Below are positions 18,263 to 27,567 of a stretch of 64,000 bases of DNA, one piece after another; the stretch's first letter is position 1; every line of letters begins with the position of its first letter. Position numbers and translations under genes: made by a program. The stretch lies in the NCBI RefSeq assembly GCF_963664735.1, contig NZ_OY761553.1:248001-312000 (forward strand), in the 5' to 3' direction. The notes beneath the pieces were generated by a model. It was not told the origin of the DNA and did no database searches. It saw only the letters and a program-made list of their open reading frames with translations. The stretch comes from an uncultured Cohaesibacter sp. (GTDB lineage: Bacteria > Pseudomonadota > Alphaproteobacteria > Rhizobiales > Cohaesibacteraceae).

Positions 18263-19099
18263 ATGGTAGAAAAGGATAACGCGCCTCGTGACACTTACGG
18301 GGTTCTTTTCGGCGATTTCAAACCCGGCCAGAAGGATAGCTCCGACAATCCTATGATGCGTTCCAAAGAAGCGACGAAGGCTCCCTTGCCAAAGCGCTTC
18401 TATAAAGACGTTGCCGTTGGCAGCGAGGAGAGCGAGCAGGGGCAGCCGCTTTACTGCGTTCTGCTGGATGGGCGCAAGGTCAAGAGCCCAGCCAAGAAAA
18501 CGGTTTGTGTGCCCAAGCGTTCCCTTGCCGAAGCTTTGGTCATGGAATGGCACAAGCAGGAAAAGGAAATCAATCCGGCGTTCATGCCTCTCACACGCCT
18601 GATCAACTCGATCATCGATGGTGTTGAAGATGCTCGTGATGCGATGATCACGGAGATCCTAGCCTATCTCAACAATGATTTCATTTGTTATCCGGCCAGC
18701 CATCCTGAGCGGCTCGTGCAGCGGCAGAAGGATCATTGGCACCCTGTGCTGGATCATGCCGAGGAGGCCCTGGGAGGGCGCTTCGTGCAGGCCAGCGGTA
18801 TTCTGGCTGTAGAGCAGTCTCCTGTCATGGGGGCGTGTCTGAGGGCCATGTGGGCTGATCTGGATATCTACCAGCTTGGCGCTTTGCATAGCATCATGAC
18901 CCTGACCGGCTCGGCTTTGCTGGCTTTTGCCTTATGGGACGGGTTCCTTGACGCCGATGCCGTCTGGAATGCTGCCATGGTCGATGAAGACTGGAATATC
19001 GAGCTGTGGGGAGAAGACGAGGAAGCGACCAAGCGTCGGGTCTTCAGGCGCGCTGATTTTGATGCCGCAGTGCTTATCATCAAGGCCATACGCCCTTAG
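18263..19099 (+). CDS. ATP12 family F1-ATPase assembly chaperone
   Basis: ATP12 proteins bind the alpha subunit of F1 during ATP synthase assembly; they occur in mitochondria and alphaproteobacteria. The 278-residue protein has a poorly conserved N-terminal 45 residues, then the family segment PKRFYKDVAVG followed by the beta-rich LLDGRKVKSPAKK and PLTRLINSIIDGV. The helical C-terminal domain contains LNNDFICYPASHPERLVQRQ. It lies 26 bases after the phosphatase, consistent with the rluC-gph-ATP12 arrangement seen in many Rhizobiales. Its presence supports the alphaproteobacterial assignment. Confidence 0.92.
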   Translation: MVEKDNAPRDTYGVLFGDFKPGQKDSSDNPMMRSKEATKAPLPKRFYKDVAVGSEESEQGQPLYCVLLDGRKVKSPAKKTVCVPKRSLAEALVMEWHKQEKEINPAFMPLTRLINSIIDGVEDARDAMITEILAYLNNDFICYPASHPERLVQRQKDHWHPVLDHAEEALGGRFVQASGILAVEQSPVMGACLRAMWADLDIYQLGALHSIMTLTGSALLAFALWDGFLDADAVWNAAMVDEDWNIELWGEDEEATKRRVFRRADFDAAVLIIKAIRP

Positions 19100-19329
19100 T
19101 TTTTCAGCTTTATCGTGCTTAAAGCTTAAGACTATTCTCTCAGGCTTTCATCCGATCTGCCAGCTATTTGCCCTAAAATATATGTGTTAGCCCTTAGAAA
19201 TGGCGCGGTGCTGATGGTTTATCGAACCTCAGCCGTGTTGACCGGGGTTTGCGTGCGTCTCGGTCGAAGCCGCTTATTGGAGGAACTGCGCGCATTCCAT
19301 GGACAATGATTCTCTGAGGGCTCTTTTTT

Positions 19330-20862
19330 ATGAAGAATGTTATTGCCGAGCTTGAAAGACGCCGTGAACAAGCCAGACTGGGGGGAGGGCAGGCGCGTGT
19401 AGACGCCCAGCATGACCGAGGCAAACTCACGGCTCGCGAGCGCATCGAAGCCTTTTTGGACGAAGGCTCTTTTGAAGAATTCGACATGTATGTGCAGCAT
19501 ACATGTACTGATTTCGGCATGGAAAAAGTCAAGATGCCCGGCGATGGTGTCGTGACCGGCTGGGGCACGGTCAATGGCCGCATCGTTTATATCTTTGCCA
19601 AGGACTTTACGGTGCTGGGCGGATCTCTTTCCAAGGCTCATGCGCAGAAAATAACCAAGATTCAGGATATGGCGCTCAAGAGCCGTGCGCCTGTGATCGG
19701 GCTATTCGATGCCGGTGGTGCACGTATTCAGGAAGGTGTCGATGCGCTGGGCGGCTATGGCGAAGTGTTTCAGCGCAATGTGATGTCATCGGGTGTCATT
19801 CCCCAGATCTCCCTCATCATGGGGCCTTGTGCCGGTGGTGATGTTTATTCGCCTGCGATGACAGATTTCATTTTCATGGTGCGAGACCGGTCCTATATGT
19901 TCGTAACGGGGCCGGAGGTGGTCAAAACCGTGACGAACGAAGAGGTCACTTCCGAGCAATTGGGCGGAGCGTCTGTTCATACGACCAAGTCATCCATCGC
20001 TGATGGTGCCTATGATGATGATATCGAAGCGTTGGCGCAAATGCGTCGGCTCATTGATTTCCTGCCTGCGAACAATTTTTCCGATCCTCCAGTGCTGGAT
20101 CATTATGACCCATGGGACCGCGAGGATCCTTCTCTTGATACCCTCGTGCCGCGAAATCCCAACAAACCCTATGACATGAAGGAGCTCATACTCAAGATTG
20201 TTGATGAAGGTGATTTCTTCGAAATACAGGAAGCTTTCGCACGAAATATCATTATCGGTTTTGCCCGCATGGAAGGCAGAACGGTAGGGATTGTGGCCAA
20301 TCAGCCGATGGTGCTGGCCGGTGTGTTGGATAGCGATTGTTCACGAAAAGCTGCCCGGTTCGTGCGTTTTTGCGATGCTTTCGAAATTCCTGTTGTCACT
20401 CTGGTCGATGTGCCCGGCTTTTTACCCGGCACGGATCAGGAATATGGTGGTCTGATCAAGCATGGTGCCAAGCTTCTGTTTGCCTATGCGGAGGCAACTG
20501 TTCCGAAAGTCACGGTGATCACGCGCAAAGCCTATGGTGGTGCCTATGACGTGATGGGATCGAAGCATCTTCGCGGCGATGTCAACTATGCCTGGCCGAG
20601 CGCCCAGATTGCCGTTATGGGAGCCAAAGGGGCGGTGGAGATCATCTTCCGCAAGGATCTTGATGATCCAGAAAAAATTGCCGGTCATACCAAGGATTAT
20701 GAAGACCGCTTCCTCTCTCCTTTTGTAGCCGCTGAAAGAGGGTTCATCGACGAGGTGATCATGCCTCATAGAACCCGGTTGAGGGTTGCTCGGGCGCTCA
20801 GGATGCTCCGAAACAAGCGTCTAGAAAATCCGTGGAAGAAGCACGATAACATTCCGCTCTAA
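19330..20862 (+). CDS. pccB: Propionyl-CoA carboxylase beta (carboxyltransferase) subunit
   Basis: This subunit transfers the carboxyl group from carboxybiotin to propionyl-CoA, giving methylmalonyl-CoA. It has 510 residues, the usual length. The N-terminal half has the carboxyltransferase core, including the oxyanion-hole region [19 protein letters not shown] and [15 protein letters not shown]. The C-terminal half has [17 protein letters not shown] and the [18 protein letters not shown] motif. The alpha subunit pccA is 3.4 kb downstream on the same strand but not in the same operon, since an ion channel and four reverse-strand genes lie between. The methylmalonyl-CoA made here is converted by a B12-dependent mutase, which links this gene to the cobalamin operon in the window. 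Confidence 0.94.
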   Translation: MKNVIAELERRREQARLGGGQARVDAQHDRGKLTARERIEAFLDEGSFEEFDMYVQHTCTDFGMEKVKMPGDGVVTGWGTVNGRIVYIFAKDFTVLGGSLSKAHAQKITKIQDMALKSRAPVIGLFDAGGARIQEGVDALGGYGEVFQRNVMSSGVIPQISLIMGPCAGGDVYSPAMTDFIFMVRDRSYMFVTGPEVVKTVTNEEVTSEQLGGASVHTTKSSIADGAYDDDIEALAQMRRLIDFLPANNFSDPPVLDHYDPWDREDPSLDTLVPRNPNKPYDMKELILKIVDEGDFFEIQEAFARNIIIGFARMEGRTVGIVANQPMVLAGVLDSDCSRKAARFVRFCDAFEIPVVTLVDVPGFLPGTDQEYGGLIKHGAKLLFAYAEATVPKVTVITRKAYGGAYDVMGSKHLRGDVNYAWPSAQIAVMGAKGAVEIIFRKDLDDPEKIAGHTKDYEDRFLSPFVAAERGFIDEVIMPHRTRLRVARALRMLRNKRLENPWKKHDNIPL

Positions 20863-21016
20863 CGCGTTATTTTGTCTGTTGAAATCTAGCCTTTTCCCTG
20901 TCCGGTCGCGCTTCATTTACTGATGCGCGACCTTTTCTTGATAGTCTGTCATGTAAGCGTCCGGAGCATTTGGTCCAGAGTGATCCGGGCTGCCTTTATT
21001 GAAGGGGGGAAGGGAG

Positions 21017-21451
21017 ATGCTGCTCAGTCTTTTTGTTGGCTGTCTGGTAATTACGGCTTGTGTCTTTGTTCAGATGCTTGGGCTGATCGAGGTCTTCAAT
21101 CGGGTGCGTATTCTGGCCCATATCTGGTCAAACATTGCCATTCACTACCGGAAAATGTGGCTCATGGTGGCCACGGTTCTTGGCGTTTTTGTCATTCATG
21201 CCCTTCAGATCTGGGTCTGGGCCGTGACATATTGGGCAGTAGGGGCGCTGCATGAGTTTGACGAGGCGCTCTATTTTTCTACCGTCACCTTCTCGACACT
21301 TGGCTATGGAGATATCATTCTCTCCGAGCGGTGGCGCATACTCGGTGCGCTCGAAGGGATCGCTGGCTTCATTTATATCGGATGGTCAACAGCCTATCTG
21401 ATAGGGGCCAGCAAACGGTATGGACCGTTTGCTGCCAAGCATCATTTCTAG
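21017..21451 (+). CDS. Two-TM potassium channel family protein
   Basis: The 144-residue membrane protein has the selectivity filter TLGYGD at residues 94-99, the K+ channel signature, preceded by the pore helix EALYFSTVTFS and followed by a final hydrophobic segment. Hydrophobic stretches at about 1-24, 48-72 and 105-135 suggest an extra N-terminal helix ahead of the two-helix pore (Ion_trans_2-like). No regulatory domain is fused. I start at ATG 21017, behind GGGGGGAAGGGAG; an in-frame TTG at 20999 is less likely. It ends four bases before the convergent FMN-reductase gene. Confidence 0.85.
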   Translation: MLLSLFVGCLVITACVFVQMLGLIEVFNRVRILAHIWSNIAIHYRKMWLMVATVLGVFVIHALQIWVWAVTYWAVGALHEFDEALYFSTVTFSTLGYGDIILSERWRILGALEGIAGFIYIGWSTAYLIGASKRYGPFAAKHHF

Positions 21452-21455
21452 GCTG

Positions 21456-22007
21456 CTAGAGCAGATTGGATTGTCCGAGGAAAGAATCAAGCACCGTTTG
21501 CAGATGGGCTTTTGTCTGCGCGTCTTCGAGCTTGCCTTCAGGGAATTTCTGAGCGGCAAAAGTGACGGCAATTTCTGCAAGCGGCAGCATTTTGCAGCGC
21601 ATGGAAGACAGGGTTTCGCGCATCTGATATTGAGCTCTCACACCGCCCAGAGGGCCGGGCGCGATGGTGGCAAAGAGGACCGGCTTATCAGTAAAGCAGC
21701 TGGTAAAGGCCGGACGGGAAAGCCAATCAAGGGCATTTTTCAAGACGCCTGGGATACCATGGTTGAATTCGGGTAAAGTAATCAGAATGGCGTCGCTTTT
21801 GGCAATCAGATCTCGACCCTTGAAAACGGCCTCCGGGCCGTTCGCCGTGTCCATATCCTGATTGTAATGCGGGATGGTTGCGATATCCACTTCAGTGAAT
21901 TCCGTGCCCGCAGGCAATAGATCTACCATTGCTTCCAGCAGACTGCGGGAATAGGCACCTTCGCGCAAGCTGCCGCAAATACCTGCGATTTTCAAAGCTT
22001 TCGTCAT
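21456..22007 (-). CDS. NADPH-dependent FMN reductase family protein
   Basis: The 183-residue protein is a flavodoxin-like reductase related to ChrR, YieF and azoreductase-type enzymes that reduce quinones, azo dyes or metal ions. The FMN phosphate loop is GSLREGAYSR near residue 12; the second signature is LPEFNHGIPGVLKNALDWLSR, in which the usual YNHS/G-type stretch follows a proline. A ribosome binding site (AAGGAT) precedes the ATG. Just upstream of that lies a 13-base homopolymer of C on the coding strand. The substrate is unknown. Confidence 0.85.
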   Translation of the reverse strand: MTKALKIAGICGSLREGAYSRSLLEAMVDLLPAGTEFTEVDIATIPHYNQDMDTANGPEAVFKGRDLIAKSDAILITLPEFNHGIPGVLKNALDWLSRPAFTSCFTDKPVLFATIAPGPLGGVRAQYQMRETLSSMRCKMLPLAEIAVTFAAQKFPEGKLEDAQTKAHLQTVLDSFLGQSNLL

Positions 22008-22020
22008 GTTCGCATCCTTC

Positions 22021-22033
22021 GGGGGGGGGGGGG
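22021..22033. repeat. Homopolymer tract G13 (C13 on the reductase coding strand)
   Basis: Thirteen consecutive Gs lie 14-26 bases upstream of the FMN-reductase start codon, next to its ribosome binding site. Such tracts slip during replication and can change promoter spacing or translation, and they are also a common place for sequencing errors. Confidence 0.9.
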
Positions 22034-22149
22034 AAAGGGGAAGGCGCCAGATAATCTGATGCTTTCATCAATAGAGGATAGCCAAGGCAGGGCTAAACGC
22101 CCTGTGGCTGACATGGAGAGTTATATGAGGAGGCACCAGCTAAGGTGCA

Positions 22150-22656
22150 TTACTTATGGTTATCAAGCCTATTGATGCCTGTCACGTCCAAATTTGCGAT
22201 CATGGCATCTATAGATTGTCCGTTGAGAGAAAAATCCGGAACCAGATCCCTTAGGGGAACCAGAACAAAGGCTCTCTCGCTCATGTAGGGATGTGGAATC
22301 TTCAGGCTCTCTTCGTCAATGACACAATCACCATAGGTCAGCAAATCGATATCAATGATGCGCGGTCCCCAGTGTTCACCCCTGATGCGCCCCATGCTTT
22401 TTTCAACTGAAAGGCAGACCTCCAGCAATCGGGCTGGAGAAAGAGTTGTCTTGAGAATGGCACAGGCATTGACAAATTCGGCCTGATCCGTTTTGCCCCA
22501 AGGTGGTGTGACATAGTATGGTGATCGAGTGATCACCCTGATACCCTTTTGGGAGGAAAGCGTCGACAGAGTATCTTCGATGGTGATTGACGGGTCTCCG
22601 ATGTTTCCACCAAGCGATATAAGAACCTCTGTTTCCGTGGAATTGCTGGTCATCAT
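22150..22656 (-). CDS. folK: 2-amino-4-hydroxy-6-hydroxymethyldihydropteridine diphosphokinase
   Basis: FolK transfers pyrophosphate from ATP to 6-hydroxymethyl-7,8-dihydropterin in folate synthesis. The 168-residue protein shows the start ISLGGNIGD, the mid motif RGEHWGPRIIDIDLLTYG (a near-perfect HPPK signature with the metal-binding aspartates) and HPYMSERAFVLVPL. The ATG overlaps the folB stop (the codon pair ATGATG spans the TGA), so the genes are coupled. It is the last gene of the folP-folB-folK operon on the reverse strand. Confidence 0.95.
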   Translation of the reverse strand: MMTSNSTETEVLISLGGNIGDPSITIEDTLSTLSSQKGIRVITRSPYYVTPPWGKTDQAEFVNACAILKTTLSPARLLEVCLSVEKSMGRIRGEHWGPRIIDIDLLTYGDCVIDEESLKIPHPYMSERAFVLVPLRDLVPDFSLNGQSIDAMIANLDVTGINRLDNHK

Positions 22657-23024
22657 AGATAGTCCTTGCGGTCTCTTGTAATTTCAACTGCTATGTCTTT
22701 GATGATCGCGGGGATGGGGGCTTCCGGTTTTCGAACCTTGATCCTGACTTGTTGCAGGTCTTTGAAATTTGCCAATAGGTCCTTTGCCACGGCTTCAGCG
22801 AGTGCTTCAATCAACTTGAAGCGCTGGTTTTTGACGATGGTTTCTACGCGCTTGACGACATAGTCGTAGCGCACGGTTTTTGTTTCATCGTCGCTTTCGC
22901 CTGCGGGGCGGAGATCCAGATAGCAGTCCAGATCGAAATAGAATCGTTGCCCGAGGGTGGCTTCTTCTTCAAAAACACCGTGATAGGCAAAGAAAGCTAG
23001 ATCTCGGAGGATTATTCGATCCAT
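22653..23024 (-). CDS. folB: Dihydroneopterin aldolase
   Basis: FolB cleaves 7,8-dihydroneopterin to 6-hydroxymethyl-7,8-dihydropterin and glycolaldehyde. The 123-residue protein starts MDRIILRDLAFFAYHGVFEEE, the family signature, with the glutamate of the active site. The VRYDYVVKRVE stretch, the IEALAEAVAKDLL helix with the catalytic-loop glutamate and the C-terminal VRKPEAPIP with the conserved lysine match. I start at 23024, four bases after the folP stop; a frame open to 23063 would overlap folP and adds unrelated residues. Confidence 0.94.
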   Translation of the reverse strand: MDRIILRDLAFFAYHGVFEEEATLGQRFYFDLDCYLDLRPAGESDDETKTVRYDYVVKRVETIVKNQRFKLIEALAEAVAKDLLANFKDLQQVRIKVRKPEAPIPAIIKDIAVEITRDRKDYL

Positions 23025-23028
23025 CGGG

Positions 23029-23874
23029 TCAGGTCCGTTGTTGTTTATAGACAGCATGTGCAACAGCTAAGGCATCTTTATGTGCTGCAACATCATGCAC
23101 ACGGAATATGGCTGCCCCCTTCATCAGGGCAATCACATTCGAGGCGGCAGTGCCGAAGACCCGATCCCTTGGTTCCTCCCGACCGGTCAAGCTGCCGATA
23201 AATCTCTTGCGTGATGTGCCAATCAATATTGGATACTCCCAATCGCACAATTGTTCAAGTCGAGCTAAAATTTCGATATTTTCTGCTGCATCTTTGGCAA
23301 AGCCGAACCCGGGGTCCAATATGATGTCGTCTTCTTTTACGCCGGCCTTGAGCGCAATTTCGATCGAACGATCAAAGAAGCGCTTCATCTGCTCCAGAAT
23401 ATCCAGCTCGTTGTGGCGTTCTTTTTCCCAGTGATTGATGATGACGGGCGCGCAATGGTCAGCGGCGGCTTTGGCAATGTCTGGTTCGCGCTGCAGGCCC
23501 CAGACATCATTGACGATGTGGGCGCCTGCGCTCAATGCTTCGTCAGCAACGCGGGCCTTGTAGGTGTCCACCGAAATCGCTTGGCCAAGATTCGCTTCCT
23601 TGATGCTTGTAATTGCAGGGATAACGCGGTCCAGCTCTTCTTGCTCCAATACAAGCTTTGCGCCGGGGCGGGTCGATTCTCCTCCGATATCCAAGATTTG
23701 AGCGCCTTCCTCGGCCAATTGTCTGGCATGCTCGAGAGCCTTGTTTTGTGCCAGAAACTGACCTCCATCTGAGAAGGAATCCGGGGTCACATTGATGATG
23801 CCCATGATAAGAGGGGGGTGCAGAGGACTCCATTCAATTGGTCCCAGTTTCAGTGTTCCGCCAGATTTCTGCAT
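23029..23874 (-). CDS. folP: Dihydropteroate synthase
   Basis: FolP condenses p-aminobenzoate with the dihydropterin pyrophosphate and is the sulfonamide target. The 281-residue protein has both DHPS signatures: MGIINVTPDSFSDGG near the N-terminus and GAQILDIGGESTRPGA next to it. The LDPGFGFAKDAAENIEIL stretch binds the pterin, and the C-terminal FRVHDVAAH motif binds the pyrophosphate. It is the first gene of the reverse-strand operon folP-folB-folK, which together covers the central steps of folate synthesis. Its promoter must be in the 371-base region shared with pccA. Confidence 0.95.
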   Translation of the reverse strand: MQKSGGTLKLGPIEWSPLHPPLIMGIINVTPDSFSDGGQFLAQNKALEHARQLAEEGAQILDIGGESTRPGAKLVLEQEELDRVIPAITSIKEANLGQAISVDTYKARVADEALSAGAHIVNDVWGLQREPDIAKAAADHCAPVIINHWEKERHNELDILEQMKRFFDRSIEIALKAGVKEDDIILDPGFGFAKDAAENIEILARLEQLCDWEYPILIGTSRKRFIGSLTGREEPRDRVFGTAASNVIALMKGAAIFRVHDVAAHKDALAVAHAVYKQQRT

Positions 23875-24245
23875 AGCTATGGTGCCTTCGATTTCAGCTA
23901 TTTTGATTTGGTGTGATGAATATCAGCTTTTGAATTGGCAAGGAAAGCCATCATTAGACTCTATTTGGGCAGAATCTTGCTTTTTACGCGATTTCGTATC
24001 TATTGAGCTTATCAAATAGTCTCATGGTTTTTAGTTAAATATCTGAAAAATATATATATTTTAAATATTCCTTCGATGGTCCGAATTGTGCTCGCAAGGA
24101 CTGCGATTTACAAACTTCTACTTAGATTTACTCCGCCGGATCTTTGCCAATAGACGCGCCGTCTTGTGCAGATCCAATCCGAATGGTCCTTGTCGTCAGG
24201 AAAGTTAGCATGACGTGGGGGAAGAGGGACATCAGCAGGATTGTC
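23875..24245. promoter_or_regulatory. Intergenic region between divergent folP and pccA
   Basis: No gene is visible in these 371 bases. An AT-rich stretch (24000-24070) includes a perfect 16-base palindrome AAAATATATATATTTT at 24047-24062. The region must carry the promoters of both flanking operons. No specific sites can be fixed by eye. Confidence 0.55.
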
Positions 24246-26282
24246 ATGTTTGAAAAAATTCTAATCGCCAACCGAGGCGAAATTGCGTGTCGGGTCATCA
24301 AGTCGGCAAAGAAGATGGGCATCAAGACCATTGCCATCTATTCAGATGCTGATGAAGACGCAATGCATGTGCAAATGGCCGATGAGGCAGTTCATATTGG
24401 GCCTCCACCGGCTGCTCAGTCCTATTTGCTGGGTGACAAGATCATCGAGATTTGCAAACAGACCGGCGCTGAAGCCGTTCATCCCGGCTACGGTTTTCTT
24501 TCCGAGAATGCTGCCTTCTGTGAGGCCTTGGGAGCGGCTGGTATCGAGTTTATCGGCCCTCAGGTCGGAGCTATCAAAGCGATGGGGGACAAGATCGAAT
24601 CCAAGAAATTTGCTCTGGATGCGAAAGTCTCCACGGTGCCGGGTCATATGGGCGTCATCAAGGATGCCGAGGAAGCGGTGAAAATTGCCGGAGAGATCGG
24701 CTATCCGGTGATGATCAAAGCGTCCGCTGGTGGCGGTGGCAAGGGCATGCGGATTGCCTGGGATGACAAGGAGGCCGCCGAAGGCTTCGAGCGTGCAAAG
24801 TCAGAGGCGAAATCCTCTTTTGGTGATGATCGTTGCTTTATCGAGAAATATGTTGTCGGACCACGCCATATCGAGATTCAAGTGCTGGCAGACAAGCATG
24901 GCAATGCCATCTATCTTAATGAACGTGAGTGTTCGATCCAGCGCAGAAACCAAAAGGTGATTGAAGAGGCTCCGTCGTCTTTTCTTGATCCTGAGACACG
25001 CAAGGCGATGGGCGAGCAGGCCGTGGCATTGGCCAAGGCGGTTGGTTATCATTCCGCAGGCACCGTGGAATTTATCGTCGACAAGGACAAGAATTTCTAT
25101 TTCCTTGAAATGAATACGCGGCTGCAGGTGGAGCATCCGGTGACCGAACTTATCACCGGTGTGGATCTTGTTGAGCAAATGATCCGCGTTGCCAACGGAG
25201 AACCGCTGGCGATGGCGCAAGAGGATGTGAAGATCAATGGCTGGGCGATCGAGTCACGCATTTATGCCGAAGATCCGTTTCGCAACTTCTTGCCATCGAT
25301 CGGCCGTCTGGTTGACTACCGCCCTCCACTCGAAGGGTGTGCGGACGGCTTAACGATCCGCAATGATACCGGTGTTGAGGCGGGATCAGAGATTACCATG
25401 TTCTATGATCCCATGATCGCCAAGCTTTGCACCCATGGGCCAGACAGGATTGCCGCCATCGAACATATGTCCCGCGCCCTTGATGCTTTCATCATTGATG
25501 GTATCGAGCATAACATTCCGTTTCTAACAGCGCTTATGGAACACCCCAAATGGCGCGCTGGTGACATTACTACCGGTTTCATTGCAGAAGAATATCCTGA
25601 TGGTTTTGAAGGTGGGCATTGGGACGAGGAGACGGAAGTGGCGCTCGCGTGCGTGGCAACCTCCATGGAGATTGTTATGCATGATCGGTTACATCGCTTC
25701 AAGGATAAGCGAAAGCTGGATTCCATGGAGATGCATGAGCATTGGGTGGCGGTTTTCGACAAGGCAAAGCGGTTTCCCATTCGCTATCTCAGTGGCAGAC
25801 CCACAACACCGGTAGATATGGATCTTGCGCTGCCGAACGGTCATGTTGTGTCTATTCTGTCCGATTGGGCGCCGGGTTGGAAGCTTTGGTGCGGGGAGGT
25901 CGGAGGCCGGGAACTGATTGTCCAGGTGCGCCGTGGGCTGAATTCCTACATCCTCGTTCACAAGGGGGTGAAGCAGGAAATCAAGGTCATGCGTCCGCAT
26001 GTTGCGGAGCTGGAAGCTGTTTTGCCCAAGCGAGTGCCGTTGGATACCTCAAATCTGCTTCTATGCCCTATGCCGGGGCTGGTGGTGTCCATATCCGTCA
26101 AGGAAGGGCAGAAGGTGCAGGCTGGTGAGGCGTTGGCAACCGTTGAAGCCATGAAGATGGAGAATGTTTTACGGGCGGAGCAGGATGTGATTGTTTCAAA
26201 GATCCTCGTGTCCGAGGGAGACAGCCTCGCCGTTGACACCGTGATGATGGAATTCGAAGCCGTTGGTAGCGATGCGGCTTAG
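24246..26282 (+). CDS. pccA: Propionyl-CoA carboxylase alpha (biotin carboxylase / BCCP) subunit
   Basis: This subunit carboxylates its own biotin from bicarbonate and ATP and presents it to PccB. The 678-residue protein starts MFEKILIANRGEIACRV, the biotin carboxylase signature, followed by the ATP-grasp region with SAGGGGKGMRI and FLEMNTRLQVEHPVTE. A BT-type linker follows, then the biotinyl domain with EAMKMEN, where Lys637 is the biotin site. I start at 24246 because the family N-terminus begins there; a frame open 34 codons upstream is not conserved in type. A near-perfect bidirectional terminator follows the stop. Confidence 0.95.
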   Translation: MFEKILIANRGEIACRVIKSAKKMGIKTIAIYSDADEDAMHVQMADEAVHIGPPPAAQSYLLGDKIIEICKQTGAEAVHPGYGFLSENAAFCEALGAAGIEFIGPQVGAIKAMGDKIESKKFALDAKVSTVPGHMGVIKDAEEAVKIAGEIGYPVMIKASAGGGGKGMRIAWDDKEAAEGFERAKSEAKSSFGDDRCFIEKYVVGPRHIEIQVLADKHGNAIYLNERECSIQRRNQKVIEEAPSSFLDPETRKAMGEQAVALAKAVGYHSAGTVEFIVDKDKNFYFLEMNTRLQVEHPVTELITGVDLVEQMIRVANGEPLAMAQEDVKINGWAIESRIYAEDPFRNFLPSIGRLVDYRPPLEGCADGLTIRNDTGVEAGSEITMFYDPMIAKLCTHGPDRIAAIEHMSRALDAFIIDGIEHNIPFLTALMEHPKWRAGDITTGFIAEEYPDGFEGGHWDEETEVALACVATSMEIVMHDRLHRFKDKRKLDSMEMHEHWVAVFDKAKRFPIRYLSGRPTTPVDMDLALPNGHVVSILSDWAPGWKLWCGEVGGRELIVQVRRGLNSYILVHKGVKQEIKVMRPHVAELEAVLPKRVPLDTSNLLLCPMPGLVVSISVKEGQKVQAGEALATVEAMKMENVLRAEQDVIVSKILVSEGDSLAVDTVMMEFEAVGSDAA

Positions 26283-26319
26283 CATCTCAAGGCCGAGCTT
26301 TGAAACGTGATGAGGACTT

Positions 26320-26347
26320 GAAAACCCGGCCTAATGGCCGGGTTTTC
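26320..26347. terminator. Bidirectional terminator after pccA
   Basis: Perfect arms AAAACCCGGCC (26321-26331) and GGCCGGGTTTT (26336-26346) around a TAAT loop, with As on one side and Ts on the other. It can stop transcripts both from pccA and from the small reverse-strand gene ending at 26370. Confidence 0.93.
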
Positions 26348-26369
26348 TCATTTGGTCTGGCTGTCCAGA

Positions 26370-26549
26370 TCAGAAATTAATTTGCGTCAAAGTCCGGGTG
26401 ATCTTGAGATATGTTTCGCGGATCTCACCGACATAACGTTCGCCAGCTGCGACCCAGAAAATTCCTATGATTGCGGCCAAAAGCGCATATTCAAGCGCAG
26501 CGTTGGCATTCTCGTCTTTTATGAAGTCTGAAAGTTGGGTGCGTATCAT
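26370..26549 (-). CDS. Flp/Fap-type pilin-like small protein (type IVb)
   Basis: This 59-residue frame is shorter than most gene finders report. It has a polar N-terminus (MIRTQLSDFIKDENAN), then ALEYALLAAIIGIFW, the Flp pilin pattern: small residues before a glutamate-tyrosine pair followed by a hydrophobic helix, the type IVb prepilin peptidase site. A hydrophilic helix follows. No tad, cpa or prepilin peptidase gene is in the window, so it is an orphan copy. It is convergent with pccA and shares its terminator. The start ATG at 26549 has no strong ribosome binding site. The family call comes from the motif only. Confidence 0.72.
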   Translation of the reverse strand: MIRTQLSDFIKDENANAALEYALLAAIIGIFWVAAGERYVGEIRETYLKITRTLTQINF

Positions 26550-26710
26550 GATGCAACTGCCATATTTCTAAATATTAATGGTTGTCACATATAGAAATAC
26601 CCTAACAGAGTGTTAACGGGAATGGCTGGCGTATATTTTTGATTATCTTTAGTTAATATCAAACGGTGCTGATTTGGAGTTTGCACTTATTTGGTGTGTT
26701 GAGGCGAGTT

Positions 26711-27433
26711 CTAGACCGTAGGGCCAAACAGGCTTTCGAATTCCTCGCGTAAAGTCATGTCCACGTCGGTCATCGCAATTGGATAACCAAGATCCACAAA
26801 GCTGGTGACACCGTGCTGAGCGATACCGCACGGCACGATGCCGCTATAGTGCTCAAGGTCTGGCTCGATATTCAGGCTGATGCCGTGGAACGTGATCCAT
26901 TTCCTGACGCGTATCCCAATAGCGGCGATCTTGTCTTCTACGCCAGCGCCCTTTTCGGGGCGAGATACCCATACGCCAACGCGCTCCTTGCGCCGTTCGC
27001 CCTTGATATTATGTTCGGCGAGGGTATTTATGATCCAGGCCTCAAGGCTCTCTACAAACAGGCGAATATCTTGTTGGCGTCGCTTAAGATCGAGCATGAC
27101 ATAGGCAATGCGCTGGCCGGGGCCGTGATAGGTATATTGCCCGCCGCGACCTGTCGAGAAAACGTCGAAACGGTCTGGTGAGACGAGATCTTCTGGGTTG
27201 GCGCTTGTGCCTGCGGTATATAGTGGTGGATGTTCCAGCAACCAGACGCATTCAGGCGCCGTACCGCTGGCAATTGCGGCTATTCTGTTCTCCATGAAGA
27301 CCATGGCTTCAGGATAAGGAATCTGGCGATCCGAAATGATCCACTCAACAGGCTCCCCGGTTGTTGAAAACATGGAGTGTGATGAGCCATGGACTGGATT
27401 AGGAGAGATTTGGTCTTTTTGCTTTTCTGTCAT
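26711..27433 (-). CDS. lipB: Octanoyl-[ACP]:protein N-octanoyltransferase
   Basis: LipB moves octanoate from acyl carrier protein to lipoyl domains, the first step of lipoate synthesis. The 240-residue protein has [28 protein letters not shown] and the catalytic pair Lys168 (in [11 protein letters not shown]) and Cys202 (in [11 protein letters not shown]). The first 25 or so residues are an unconserved extension; the methionine at position 21 could be the true start. It lies opposite to the neighbouring FliN-like gene, separated by 134 AT-rich bases that must hold the promoters. Confidence 0.94.
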   Translation of the reverse strand: MTEKQKDQISPNPVHGSSHSMFSTTGEPVEWIISDRQIPYPEAMVFMENRIAAIASGTAPECVWLLEHPPLYTAGTSANPEDLVSPDRFDVFSTGRGGQYTYHGPGQRIAYVMLDLKRRQQDIRLFVESLEAWIINTLAEHNIKGERRKERVGVWVSRPEKGAGVEDKIAAIGIRVRKWITFHGISLNIEPDLEHYSGIVPCGIAQHGVTSFVDLGYPIAMTDVDMTLREEFESLFGPTV

Positions 27434-27567
27434 GGTCGTCTGATCTGTGGTCTGGGGTCGTCAGCTATTGATTTGGTTATTTCCGTTAACATTTCGTTTA
27501 CCAAAAAAGGTAACACTCTGTTAATGTCTCACATAGTCAATCCGTGCGTATCACGGAAGGGTGCATC

